The position numbers and the translations under genes were made by a program. Below, in pieces: positions 37,600 to 48,614 of a DNA stretch of 64,000 nucleotides. The notes below the pieces were generated by a model. It did not search any database, was not told the origin of the DNA, and saw only the letters and a program-made list of their open reading frames with translations. The stretch comes from Oxytricha trifallax. Taxonomy: Eukaryota > Ciliophora > Spirotrichea > Sporadotrichida > Oxytrichidae. The stretch covers positions 62,001 to 126,000 of the forward strand of contig ARYC01000708.1 in assembly GCA_000711775.1 (NCBI GenBank), in the 5' to 3' direction. Numbering within the stretch: position 1 is the first letter of the stretch; each line of letters begins with the position of its first letter.

Positions 37600-38375
37600 A
37601 TAAATAGAAAGCTAAAGGGCCCTCAGCAAAACAAATCGAAGAACAAAAGCGTAAAGAGGAAGAAGAGAAAAAAAAGCAAATAGCTTTAGAATTGGAAGAA
37701 AAAAAACGCAAAGAAATAGCTGATAAGAGAATTGAGCAAGCAAAGAAGAAGGATCTCGGTTATAAGAAGGTGACTAAAGAAGAACAAAAGATGAAGGAGA
37801 GAGAAGAGCAGTTAAAGCTAGAAGGGGAGAGAAAGGAAATTGAGCGCAAGCAGAAAGAAGAAACTGATGCTGTGAGAAATGAAGTCAATGAATACCGCAA
37901 ATCCATAGCACAAATTTAAAAAGCTATTTTGGACTCAAGGGAGAACCTCAGAAATTGGTTCAAACTATTTGACGAAAACAACGACAACTTCATGGAATTT
38001 GACGAATTCAAGAAGTTGCTTCAACAAGTTAAAGTTGTTGTTAAGGATAAAGATCTCAAGAATCTTTTTGAATTAATGGATATTTCTTAAACTGGTCGCA
38101 TCTCTTACAATGATTTTTGTGATGTTATTGAGAAGAACCAATTACTTCCAATTGATAAGATTGTCAGAAAACGCAGAGAAGAGAGAGGAGAGAAGTTTAT
38201 TGATGAATTCAGCAAAGGTGAAAAAGATTTTGAATTTGAGGGCAGTTAGCCATTCAAAAGTGCTTTTGGTGAACTGGTTGGCAGTTAAAGAAAAGATCTT
38301 GGAACTGTTGATGGAATGAGTGACATTATGAGAAGATCTGATGCTGATTTTTAAAAGTGTATTTATATTCAATGA
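37600..38375 (+). CDS. Coiled-coil EF-hand protein, 5' end not present
   Basis: Open frame from about 37600 without an initiating ATG: AKGPSAKQIEEQKRKEEEEK, then a long Lys/Glu coiled coil to about residue 110. EF-hand loops follow: LFDENNDNFMEFDEFKKLL (strong) and LMDISQTGRISYNDFCDVI (degenerate). The C-terminus is VDGMSDIMRRSDADF and the stop is TGA 38373-38375. A possible splice acceptor (AAATAG) lies just before the first coding residues. Only about 37 bp separate it from the pointer of the divergent sorting nexin segment. The missing 5' exon or MDS must therefore lie elsewhere, or be very short. Confidence 0.65.
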
Positions 38376-38430
38376 AAACCTGAAATGAAATAATTGTAAA
38401 ATAATAAAATAATAATATAAATTATAAAAT

Positions 38431-39120
38431 ATGTTAAACCATATGTTAATGAGCAAGTTGAGACCAGCTTGCGCTCTCTCCTTCAACTCAGCTTCTCAAG
38501 AATTAGCAACCCGTAGAATGATGTACGATACAACTAAGATTCATCGTACTAAGTACAAATCTTCAGCTAAGGATAAACGTAGAGCATCCAAGAGAGCAAG
38601 AGTAGGTATGGGTTTAATGACACCCAGAGATATTGGAGAGGAATAGCCACTTTTCTTTTAACCTCAAAGAACCAAGATCTACATGAAAATTATGCAGGAC
38701 ATTAGAAACAATCACAGAATCTCTCGTAAACCAATGCCAGATCAAGTTAGATAGGAATTTGTAGAGAAATCCAAGGATTATCACGCTTACAAATTGGCTG
38801 AATTGCGCTTACAAGAAGATGAATACAATAAGAACAATATTCAAACAATAGAAGCACTAGATTCAATCGTATTTTTGCCAGACTAACTTTTCGAGGAATG
38901 CTTAGCTGAATCAGGAGAGTCAAGAAGTATGGAAAATTTCGAATACACTTCAGGTAATCTGTACTTGGAGCAGATATTAAGAATATTCCCTAGAGAATAC
39001 ACAGTGAGACTAAAGTTTGCACCAGCTTTCGAAGAGACTCTCATGAAGTACGAAGAAACAAGAGGCGGTGGCAAGAGTGCAGGAGCTGCTGCAGGTGCAA
39101 GCATGAGCCCTCCTTAATGA
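38431..39120 (+). CDS. Probable mitochondrial protein, 229 residues
   Basis: Single intronless frame, ATG 38431 to TGA 39118-39120. The N-terminus is basic, hydroxylated and free of acidic residues for the first 20 or so positions (MLNHMLMSKLRPACALSF), fitting a mitochondrial presequence. Next come a highly basic stretch (KYKSSAKDKRRASKRARVGM), a helical charged middle (DYHAYKLAELRLQEDEYN) and a Gly/Ala-rich end (GGGKSAGAAAGASM). The overall look is that of a divergent mitochondrial ribosomal protein, but I cannot assign a family. Codons are less AT-biased than neighbours (many AAG, CGT, GCT), suggesting high expression. Confidence 0.7.
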
Positions 39121-39237
39121 AAACTTAAGGAAATTACAATATATTGATGCTTCTCTAGTTCCTATTTCTTTTCCTTCATTAATGCATCAAATTGCTTATT
39201 TAAATTAACTTTTCTTCATTTTTTCATTAATTGTATA

Positions 39238-40342
39238 ATGAGATAGAGAAAATTAGTTGAGGCAAGTCAAGTAAAACATAGATTATGAGAGATCTTAAGG
39301 TTATAAAGATAGAGTTAAATTTATCTAAAATGAATTTTTCTAAGTATAGCAATTACTGGATAGAATTGCACCTTTAAACAACGACACTTTAAATATCTAA
39401 CAAAACTAAGATGATTCATTTAATCATACATTCTATAAAACCTAAAATTAACTCTAAAATAAGATTCAATTGCCTAAAATAGTAGTGACTGAGGCTTCTA
39501 ATGACATAGAGGAAGAAAAATCTATAAATTTAATAAAACCTAAAAAGCTTGAATTAAGAGAGAAATACAGGAGATACCAAACCTTCATAGATTTAGAACT
39601 TCTGATAAAACTTTAAGATGTTAAATTAATTGCTTCAACTTTGGAAACTTTGACGATTATTGGATAGACTATTGTATAAAATTGTAAAATCTAAACTATT
39701 ATGGTCCTTGAATTCCTATAAATGTGCTTGCAAGACTATGAAACGCCAGTAATTTAAACTCTTATCCTTACTCAATCAAAGAAAGTGTTAACTGAGATTG
39801 TTAAACTTGAGGTAAATTATAAATAGAGAAATTTGCTAGTTTAACAAATGGAATAAATTTCTGTATTAATGATATAAAAACACTCTTAAAACCCAAGTAA
39901 CTTGTTGATATAGGAGATATTTTTCTTATACTTCAAAAATCAAATATACTCTCAAATGCTTTTGAATCTACTTATTAGTGACTCCTTTTATTAAAGAGAA
40001 ATATAGCAATCTATTAAACTTATACTTTCAAGATAGAAATTGCTCTTGTTTACTCTATAGTAACTTAAATTGTAGTAAAATTCAAGCGTTAATAGTAATT
40101 AACTGCAATACTTAATGAATAATTAAAACTAGAAATATCTGTATTAAGCGAATGCATTCATATTTTAATGTTTGGATCATAAAAACAAGCAAATCAGAAT
40201 GGAGGGTGTGAACCTAATCAAATAAATGTTTGAAGGAGTTGGGCAGGAAGTAATGGCACCCTGGTATAATAAAATTAAGAAATATGATGGAGGAAGCCTT
40301 TTCAACGATTTACTCAAGAATTATAGTTATAGATTATAATGA
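39238..40342 (+). CDS. Alpha-helical protein, unknown function
   Basis: ATG 39238 (MRQRKLVEAS), a short intron at about 39268-39301, then KDRVKFIQNEFFQVQQLLDR. The protein is leucine/glutamine-rich and helical throughout, for example TFIDLELLIKLQDVKLIAST and LIQEIFFLYFKNQIYSQMLL. It ends VAPWYNKIKKYDGGSLFND-like and TGA 40340-40342. About 345 residues. It may be an armadillo-like solenoid, but repeats are not clear to the eye. More than 40 TAR codons are read as Gln. Confidence 0.55.
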
Positions 40343-40453
40343 TTTAGATTTTGTATTTTTTTAAAAACATTTTAATATTTTATTGAGATTCTTTGGAATT
40401 TCTGATTTATGAATGACAAGCTATTTTAAATGAAAGTTAAACTTGAAATGTTT

Positions 40454-41214
40454 TCATCTTTTTTATTTCTAATGTTAAGTTTGTTTTATCTTTTATATTT
40501 CTTGTTCTGCTTTCCACCTGAGCTACTTCTCTTGCTCTAGTTGGACTTACAAAGAAGCCAATTAATCTCTCGTGGTTGTTGTGGTCTTGACTGTGTTGTG
40601 ACTCATATGAGATTAAGCTATAGATTTTGGACCAGTTGCATTTGATTGGGATCTTTGAGATGCTGCATGAGACTAAAGTGATTTGTTTAAGAATTTTAAA
40701 CAAAACATAAGGGATTTTGATAATTTTACCTTAACTGAGACAACTGTTTTTGGGGTTAGAACTGAGATCTTACTCACATTATCCAAATCATCATAGTCGT
40801 TATTAAACTTACAATAATCATAAGAATTCAATTATTATATATTAAATGGTTTATTATATTTAATTTCTTCTTGTTGTTTAGCACTTGATCTCTAACTTTA
40901 TCTGCTTTACTGCTGCATCTAATTACTTGCTAATGATTTACTTCTACCTATATTATATAAATTATATTTACACCAACTGCATGAGATTACTTACTAGATT
41001 AGGAACTATTTGCTTGATTGAAATTATTAACAGCTGTGTTATAATTAGCAGGGTATGCCTTTCCATAAGTGTAGTTGCCATAGTAAGTATTCATGGTTTC
41101 ATCCATTCTCTGCCCAGATGGCTAATCACCGAAACCATCAATGAGAGTCTTTTCTTCTCGCATTACTCTGCGCACCCATTGTCTATCGTACTGCACAGCG
41201 TTATATCCTTTCAT
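40454..41214 (-). CDS. Coiled-coil protein with Tyr/Asn-rich N-terminus
   Basis: ATG 41214 opens MKGYNAVQYDRQWVRRVMRE. Introns of about 26 bp (GTGTAAATA-ATATAG near 40970) and about 57 bp (40733-40677) are clear. The middle is Ser/Gln-rich (RSKSLASNQMQQQSRQSQRS), and the C-terminus forms a coiled coil (QLASLQVQLEQEKQLRWKAE). Stop TGA 40454-40456; about 220 residues. I do not recognise the family. The N-terminal Tyr/Gly/Asn-rich repeats recall structural cilium or cortex proteins, but this is a guess. Confidence 0.6.
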
Positions 41215-41704
41215 TTTATTTTATTTTTAAATTATTAATAATTTATATTGTCAGATTGCTAGTTACTAATGAATAATTTAATAATAATAATAATTAAAAA
41301 TAAGAAAATTTTAACTTAAATTCTAAAATTATATGGGATTTTTCTTTAACTTTACTTAATTTAAAATAATGAATTGTGTTAATTTAATCTTTAAAATTAA
41401 AAGTTATATATTATCAAGTAAAACTATAACAAATAAATAAGGGAAAAATTAAAAAATTGCTTGATTTTTTTGTTTTATAAATATAATTAAAATATATTTT
41501 ATTTCACTTTTAATACACTTACGTAATATAACAAAAGAAGTTAATAATAATGTGTTTAAGTTAAATATAACTGTATTACTAGTAATTAATAATAGTGAAA
41601 TTAATGTGAGTGTTTATATTACTGGCTTTACTATGTGTTAAATCTAATAGTTATTTGTAATTTAGTTATTCAAATTTAATCAAATCGTAATTGATTGTTG
41701 CATA
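41215..41704. other. AT-rich intergenic spacer
   Basis: About 490 bp of very AT-rich sequence between the start of the coiled-coil gene and the stop of the FCP1-like gene. No coding or RNA features seen. Confidence 0.5.
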
Positions 41705-44700
41705 TCAGAATTTCATGGACTTCTGCTTGCTCATTTTGAATTATGGCTTGATTTCATCATACATAGTGCTGAGTTTTAGGAAATCATTCTCAATAATTGA
41801 CTTCACATCATCCTATCCCAGCATCCTTTTATATAAATAGACCACTAAGTTCATCAGTGTGCTATTTTTGGATCTTTTCCCATCGTATTACTTAATCGGG
41901 ACAGTATTTTAAATATGCATAGCTACATCCTTGTAGTTCTAAGATATAAATATTACATTCTTCTCTGATCTGTAATAAGTAGTGCTTTGCCCACCTCTCA
42001 GAAAGTTTCCGGTTTTTAGCTGATTTTGTAATTAATAAGAAGCATTTTACAGTTAAGATTAAATTATCACATCAAGGGATCTGTGCTTTTACTCTGATAA
42101 GTTTAATTTTTAAGAGTTTAGTATATCACAATCTTAGGCATGGAAACGCTAATCAAATAACGGAGAACCTCCAGCTATATCTTGCTCTAATTGATCTAAA
42201 ATTGCATCACCCATTTCCTTGTCTAGAGAAGAGTAAATTACTAGGTCAAATTTTTATTTAAGTTTCAGCAAAGCTTATATAGCTCCTCGCCTGATTGAAA
42301 TAAAAAACTTCACTGAGATCCCATTCAAAACCCCAAAACCCCTTAATGAGTTTTATATGTGTCTTGATTGATTAGGGTAATGTTGGGGATTAGTGTTTCT
42401 TTTTTATTAGTTTCATTTTTGTTGTTAGATTCAATGTAATTTATTATTTTCATGGTTGAGATCTTTAATATTTTATTTTTTAACATCACTGCATCTACAT
42501 AAATGCTATGTAGAAATTATTTAACTACTCAAATTTTAATGATAGTACATTAATTGTTTTCTTTGCTTATATAATTAGAATAGCTAATTTTATGAAACCA
42601 TCTTCTTTTAATTATAAGGAACTCCATTTTATTAAATGTTTTGGTACTAATTAAGAATAATTTCAGGTTAGTACTGGTACCAATTAGGTTTTGAAGCATT
42701 TTGGAACCTTTCCATTAAAACCTCATTAGTTTAAAACTAGGTACTAATTAAGTTTTGGTACTATTAAATTGGTACCAATTAAAATTTAACTGATTTAGTA
42801 CCAGTACTAATTTAATTTAAGCAAATTTAGTACTAATTTAATGGAATTTAATAGGTTAAAATGGATATCCATCTCTGAAACTTGTTACAGTTTTTACAAA
42901 ATTTCTCCATGTATCTTTACCAGGTTGACCTCCTATAAATTGCCCATATTTAATAGGCGTCTAAAATTTAAGTGACATTAGAAATAGAAAATTTTAAGAT
43001 TGATCTCCATTTATTACAATTCTTAAACTAAAACATGACAAAACTAAATCTACCAAACACCTTAAAATGACTCATTTAATGCATATTTTTTATTTTAATA
43101 TTACTTAAGTTGAAAAACTCTTTTATATTGAACAAAAAATGTTAATAAATAATGCAAGCTAAAAGAAATAAAAGTATTGTATCGAATTTGAATATACTTT
43201 ATGATAAAAAATTCAAGCATATATGTGCATAAATGCCAAATTTTTTAAAAGATGTACTCATCTAATTTCATAAAAACGATCAGTTAATGTGATAACTTAT
43301 AAAAATAATGTAAAGTAGAAATAAATGTAAGTCAAACTTATCTATTCTTAATAAAAATGCTATAATATGTTTGTAAATATGATAACATACAAGTTGAGTA
43401 TAAAGAAAATGACCATAAAATACTTTCATAATTTCATATCTAGAGTGAAAATGATACTTCCGAACAATAATAAACCCTAATCCCCAACATTACCCTCATC
43501 AATCAAAACACATATAAAACTCTTTAAGGGGTTTAGGGGTTTTGATTACTTTTTGTTTTAATCATCAAGTCTTGGCTTGAATGCTAAGACTTCCTAATGT
43601 ATACCAGAAGTTTATGTAGCTCACAAAAAACTATTGTTTGTCTATTTATTCTTGATTCAGTAGTGGATAAGTAGTCTTCAGAAGCGAAATTAGTATCAGT
43701 CTACATTGGCTAACTGTCGAATTAAATCGGATTTTCCATAAGTGCTTTTGAAACTTTACTTCTCTTGACACTAACTCCATTTTCCTTTAAATTCCTCAGC
43801 TATTACCATAATATTACAGTTGAGTCTATTTCTGAAATAAATTTCTGTTTTTATTGCTCTTTTCTAAACAAAAACTTGATGTTTTAATACTTAGAGTTAT
43901 CACCAAATCTGGGAGTCCCTTCTTCCTTATCTTTTGAATCTTCTTTTAATAAATCATCCCTATCTATCAGGAAAAAATCATCGTTTTAAGCCACACCATC
44001 ATTATACAACATGCACATACTGTCAATTTTTTCAAGAAGTTAATCATCGTCTAACCCTAAATTATGAAGATCCTTCTTGTCTATTGCCCTTGTGACATAC
44101 GAGTCACTTTATGATTATCTTTTATGAGAATTAGAATTCTACTACTGTGCTAATGAGTCTGTTTTATTTACTATATGCTAAGATTGCATCTTATTTTTAT
44201 CAAGAAAGAAATCATCAAGTTCATCTTAATTTTCTTAGCTTTCCTAATCTGATGAAAATTCCTCCTCTTCTATTTATTCTTCATTTATATCAATAAGTGG
44301 GATTCCACTCCCTAATTGTGTTATACAGTATATTTGAGATTTGTACTTAGTCAGTGTATGTGATTTATGAGAGGCATTTAGGACAGAATCTAATCTAAGT
44401 TATTCTCCAGTAAAGGAGCTGTGCTTTAAATCATGTTCATTTTGGTTTTTAATGTCCTCAAAGGGATCAATTAAGGATTCCTGCATCAATTGTTTTACTG
44501 GATCTTTATCCTAGTTATTTTAAACTATTTGACAGAGCGTGTCAATCTCAGAGAACTGTTAATTATTTTAAAGGAGCAAAACAGGCCTTTCTTGCTTGAA
44601 AGAGTTAGAGTATTTTCTAGATCTCCTTTTAACAGCACTTCCACCTTTTTCAAAGTCTCCTTAATCAGTTCCTCCAGAACCCGAAGCGGCTCCTCCTCCA

Positions 44701-45505
44701 CTGCTTCCTGCTAATTACTACAGCTACAAGCCGATTCCTTAATTATTGCTCTATGGATTATTGACTGTTCTCATGAATAAGTCTGAATCCAAAGGATTGT
44801 TGACTTACGTGTCAAAATTCACATACTTGTTCATATCCAGAGGAACTAAATTTAGTCTTGAACCAGCAATCGTGAATCTCTTTCTTTACTATGGTTACAA
44901 TTCTGTCAATAAAACCTCTATAGATATTAATTTAGATATTTGAAATTAAGGAATGGCTTTTACTTATATCTGAAAAAAATGTCCTTACTTTGACTAAATT
45001 TAGGGAGAGTAGGTGACTAGCAGTAATCATGCTCAGATTCTTCCGGTATTAGTTAGTTATTAAATTAACTTAAATAAAAATTTATTGATTAATTATTAAT
45101 AATCTCCTAATATAATTTATGTGATAAAAGTAAAAAAAGTATTAGCAATTCGAAATCTTCATTATTTAGCCTTTAAAAATTCCGCTTTTCAATGATATGC
45201 TAATCATGACTCTTGAAGTTCTTCCCAGTATTTATTAAATGCTATAAAATATATGAGTTCAATGATTTTAAGAAGACATTTTAAAAAACTATATGGATTT
45301 TAAAATAGTTTATTGGAGATTACATCAATAATTGAAACTCCATACATTTAGAGAAACAGTGATTTGATAAAATATTAATAAATTCACTTACTCTTTACTT
45401 TTTCTTCGACTTTGATCTTGGGCGCTTCTACTCAGAGTGAGCTTTTTGAATCTGCAGTGTTTATTAAGTCTAATTTATTTGCAAAAATTGTTAAGTATCT
45501 TCCAT
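41705..45505 (-). CDS. FCP1/TIM50-like HAD protein, probable pseudophosphatase, interrupted by a transposon
   Basis: ATG 45505 (MEDTQQFLQINQTQQTLQ), introns near 45405-45245 and 45000-44913, then a long acidic, Gln-rich region (IEEEEFSSDQESQENQDELD). The C-terminal third follows the FCP1-homology pattern: RQTIVFCELHKLLVYI where FxxDxDxTLxH is expected, KQKFDLVIYSSLDKEMGDAI, FDQRFHAQDC, and KNVIFISQNYKDVAMHIQNT then VPIKQYDG. Both catalytic Asp residues of DLDET and the VDN/DNS motif are replaced, so phosphatase activity is unlikely. The frame is cut between TKS and NGISVKFFIS by the 1.2-kb element at 42326-43544. Deleting the element with one ATT copy restores ACA AAA AGT AAT GGG ATC. Stop TGA 41705-41707. 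Confidence 0.7.
42323..43547. mobile_element. TBE-like transposon with telomere-like inverted ends (non-autonomous, 1,219 bp)
   Basis: Element 42326-43544 is flanked by ATT duplications at 42323-42325 and 43545-43547. The left end reads CAAAACCCCAAAACCCC; the right end, reverse-complemented, reads CAAAACCCCTAAACCCC. The match continues for about 70-78 bp with around five mismatches. Telomere-bearing elements of Oxytricha are known to have C4A4-type ends, terminal repeats of about 78 bp and a 3-bp ANT target. At 1.2 kb it is much shorter than those roughly 4-kb elements, and I see no transposase frame, so it is an internally deleted or MITE-like derivative. The interior at 42640-42850 carries several copies of a GGTACTAATT/GGTACCAATT motif. 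It sits inside the FCP1-like coding frame, which precise excision restores. Confidence 0.85.
42638..42850. repeat. Tandemly scattered GGTACTAATT/GGTACCAATT motifs
   Basis: At least six copies or half-copies of a partly palindromic motif centred on GGTACC or AGTACT followed by AATT lie within about 210 bp inside the transposon. They could be remnants of internal repeats or binding sites. Confidence 0.5.
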
Positions 45506-46345
45506 TTTATTCTAAAGTGAAGAAGGATTATTACTCGAAAGTTTATAAATAAAATTTGTAAATGACAAATAAAATACGCATACATCCAACTGAGCTATAT
45601 TTATTTATCTTCCTTCTTTTTTTATTAAAAAATTTACTGTGAATATTAATTTATTTATTCTAACAAAATATTACATAGCAGGAAGATATTTCCAATTTAA
45701 TACAGAGTAATTTATGATTCTAATATAAACTATTTTATTTTTCGTTAGATAGTCTAGCATTTTAATTTTTAAAATAAATTTCTAATGATCACGAAGATAA
45801 TTTAATATTTTTATGAAAATATGTAATATAAAAAATAAAGCATAGGCAACTTTATCATGATTAAAAGTTTTTGTATCTTATTCATAGTTATTTATAATTA
45901 AATTATCTTTTAATGTTCTTTTAATTAATTTTTTAAAATTTTTTTTATGAATTGCAATAATTATTTACAAAATCAAATCTATTCTAATAATCTAATATTT
46001 CATCATTTATTGTATGATAAATTTCCTATTTATTATTAATAAAATCATGTATGATTCATGATATAGAAGCAGATTTGCAAAATTTTATTTAATTTATCTA
46101 TTTCTTTATAAATATTTTGCTTAAAACATGGTGGATCAAAACCCATTTTTTTATTAGTATATTAATCCTATTTTTATGACTTTCTATTTTTAATCATAAA
46201 TTAATTTTTTCATTTTTATTACAAATCAATATGACTTTCTTATATATTTATAAGTTTTAGATTCAACTCGTAAGTTTATTATAATATCATGGAAGGATTG
46301 ACATAATAATTCCCTTAAACTTACTTTAAATTGTGAAATAACTTA
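45506..46345. other. AT-rich intergenic region
   Basis: About 840 bp with very high AT content between two divergent genes. No frame with protein-like composition, no tRNA and no clear inverted repeat. It may include upstream control sequence and a macronuclear chromosome boundary, but no telomere-addition motif is visible. Confidence 0.5.
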
Positions 46346-47564
46346 TAATTCCTACTTTAGCAAGTTTAATTGAACAGTTCAGAAGTGGAAACGTAGGTGT
46401 ATTCGAAGAAGCCCCAGTTGTTTAACAGCAACCACTTCCTCAGGCTTACAATCAAGGATATAACTAAAACTAATAATTCAGTAAAAATTTAAATGTTTTC
46501 CAAGATTAAGAAAATAATCACATAGTTATTAATTATACATTTATTTACATAGTATTTTAACCACACTCTATCTCTAACAGTTATATTATTGGGATAGAGT
46601 GTGATATAGTGTGAAAATAATTAATAATTCATTTTATGTTATAAAAATTACATTTATTTATTTAAAACAGCATTAAAATTTTATTTATAATCAAGTAAAT
46701 TTCTTACATACTTGAATTAAATTATTAATAATGATATAATTTTAAAACTTTAACAAAATAGAAGAATATATTAAGTTTTTAAGATTAATAAAAATTCATT
46801 AAAATCTTAATGCTGTTTTAAATAAATAAATGTAATTTTTATAACATAAAATGAATTATTAATTATTTTCACACTATATCACACTCTATCCCAATAATAT
46901 AACTGTTAGAGATAGAGTGTGGTTAAAATACTATGTAAATAAATGTATAATTAATAACTATATTTAAATAGGTGATTATTTTCTAAATCTTGGAAAATAT
47001 TTAAATTTTTAATGATTCTAGTAGCAGCAGTAGTGGGGAGGAGCTTAGAACAATCCCAATTAAAGCTATAACGGAGGCAATGGCTATGATCAAGATTATA
47101 ATAATCAGCAATTTCAGTAAGTTTATATTAATTTAGTGAAATACTTATAGAGGATATAACTAGCATTAAGATACTGGTATGGGAGGCGGCTTCTAGCAAT
47201 AAAATCCTAATTTCAATCACGCAAACACTTTGTATCAACCTCAAACTAACAATCAATTTTCTCCTCCTGTAAGACAGCCAACGCTTGCTTCTCAGCAGTC
47301 AGCCCCAGTTTAACTTTTCGGACCCAATACCTTTCCAAATGGATTCCCAGATATGACTTCTGGAGTGGCTAGTAGCTTTAGAGACATCATGAGCTTCAGG
47401 AAAATGGAGCCTCCTCATCTTGAAGTATGCGAACCTCAAATAAAAGGAGGTGCCGCTGGAAAGCATCATGTATACAAAGTACAAGGAAGTGACAGTTAAG
47501 GGATATTAGAAATTTATAGAAGATTTAGAAATTTCTATGAACTCAGAGATATCCTATTCTCAAG
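46346..47564 (+). CDS. Sorting nexin, first germline segment (N-terminal region and first half of PX)
   Basis: Coding sequence begins SLIEQFRSGNVGVFEEAP (start codon not resolved; an ATG at about 46290 reaches TGA first). It continues Gln/Asn/Gly/Pro-rich, is broken by the 46480-47018 palindromic insert, then a GTAAG-TAG intron at about 47117-47150. It then gives RQPTLASQQSAPVQLFGPNT and the PX start: KHHVYKVQGSDSQGILEIYR, RFRNFYELRDILFSR. Coding stops abruptly at the pointer TATTCTCAAG (47555-47564) and the plus-strand sequence after it is non-coding. The remainder of PX is on minus at 37563. The joined peptide across the pointer reads ELRDILFSRFLGLYIPPIPE, exactly the PX core with its PPxPxK motif. 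Confidence 0.8.
46476..47018. mobile_element. Long-palindrome MITE-like insert inside coding sequence
   Basis: Two arms of roughly 190-200 bp (about 46482-46675 and about 46800-47012) are near-perfect inverted repeats, with one indel of about 10 bp near the outer ends and a spacer of about 120 bp. Each arm contains its own smaller hairpin (CACACTCTATC ... GATAGAGTGTG). ATTC flanks the insert at 46476-46479 and 47015-47018. Removing 539 bp joins TAA TTC to TAG TAG CAG and restores the Gln-rich frame; a GT-AG intron reading gives TGA. No ORF is seen. Confidence 0.75.
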
Positions 47565-47657
47565 GTTTAGTTTAAATATATCTACTTTTATTGGATGAAA
47601 AATTTCTAAATTCAGAATTGATCTAGACTTTATTATTATATTGTATATTAAATCAAA

Positions 47658-48614
47658 ATGCCTTTAATTTAAATGGTTGGAATTCCTTGCTCAGGTAAGA
47701 CTACTAGAGCAAATTAAATAGCTAAATATGTCCAAGAAGTATTGGGATTAGAAGTGCAAGTTATAAATGAAGAATTACTAGGATTAAATAAACTAGAATA
47801 CTATTGTGACCCTACTCAAGAGAAAATTCTTAGAGGCTCTCTCAGATCAAATGTTGAAAAGTTTTTAGATTCAAAGCGTGTAGTCATCTTAGACTCAATG
47901 AACTATATTAAGGGTTTTAGATATGAACTTTACTGCTTGGCTAGAAATGCAATGACAAACTTAATGATTGTTTTTTGTGATACAGAGAGGGAAATAGCTG
48001 AAAAATTATGCGACGAGGGAGCTTATGAAAATGCATTTCCAAAGGAACTGTTTACTGATTATGCAGGAAGGTTGGAGCGACCTATTCCCTCAAATAGATG
48101 GGATAGTCCACTGTTCCATCTGAGATTTGATGAGGAAACTCCAGTTGAAGATATAGCCAAAGTAATAGTAGATGGGAAAAAGCCAAGAGATCCTGTTTCT
48201 ACTAAGCCAGTAATTTAAATGATTTCTTTAAAATTTGTTTATAGGATCACATGTTTGATACAAATTTTATATATGAACTTGATAAAGCCTGCTAAGATGT
48301 AATAAATTACATAATTCAGAAACAGTCTGAATACAACCCTGGTGACTTTATCGTTATTCCAAATTGCAAGTTAAAGATATCTTTTAAAAATACAATCTTC
48401 TTCATTTCATAAATCTTGTATTTTCTTGTTGGCTGATTTGAAATACAAGGCCCTTAACTATAAATACTATAAAATGATGAGAATTATATCGCCAGTTGAG
48501 ATTAAAAAGTTTAAGAAAGACTTTTTAAATTTGAGCAAGTTACACCCTCCTAAAAGCAAGGACAAATTTGGTGATGCTTTTTTGGAATTCATTAATGGAT
48601 AAATAACAGATTGA
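47658..48614 (+). CDS. KTI12: KTI12-like P-loop protein
   Basis: ATG 47658: MPLIQMVGIPCSGKTTRANQ contains a Walker A P-loop (GIPCSGKT). Further conserved features of the KTI12/PSTK family follow: VVILDSMNYIKGFRYELYCL (the DSxNYIKGFRYELYC signature), MIVFCDTEREIAEKL and NRWDSPLFHL, then after an intron at about 48208-48243 VINYIIQKQSEYNPGDF. The last exon ends LRRLRRQF-equivalent KKFKKDFLNLSKLHPP and TGA 48612-48614. About 290 residues, the usual size. KTI12 works with Elongator in wobble-uridine tRNA modification (family knowledge). The second intron, near 48365-48450, is uncertain in its exact ends. Confidence 0.85.

Noticed and set aside
42326..42345. Chromosome end or macronuclear telomere at C4A4 repeats
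   Set aside because: The repeats form the tips of an inverted-repeat element with target duplications and coding sequence continues outside, so they are transposon ends, not telomeres.
44490..44943. Plus-strand open frames of 60-75 codons
   Set aside because: They lie antisense to the continuous FCP1-like coding frame, which has better composition and conserved motifs.
44982..45000. 19-bp intron GTAAGGACATTTTTTTCAG in the FCP1-like gene
   Set aside because: A longer intron from the same donor to a later TATAG acceptor near 44913 joins exons in the right phase, so the 19-bp version is unnecessary.
46480..47018. The palindromic insert as a spliceosomal intron
   Set aside because: GT and AG occur near its ends, but splicing there puts the downstream Gln-rich exon in a frame that meets TGA; the ATTC join does not.
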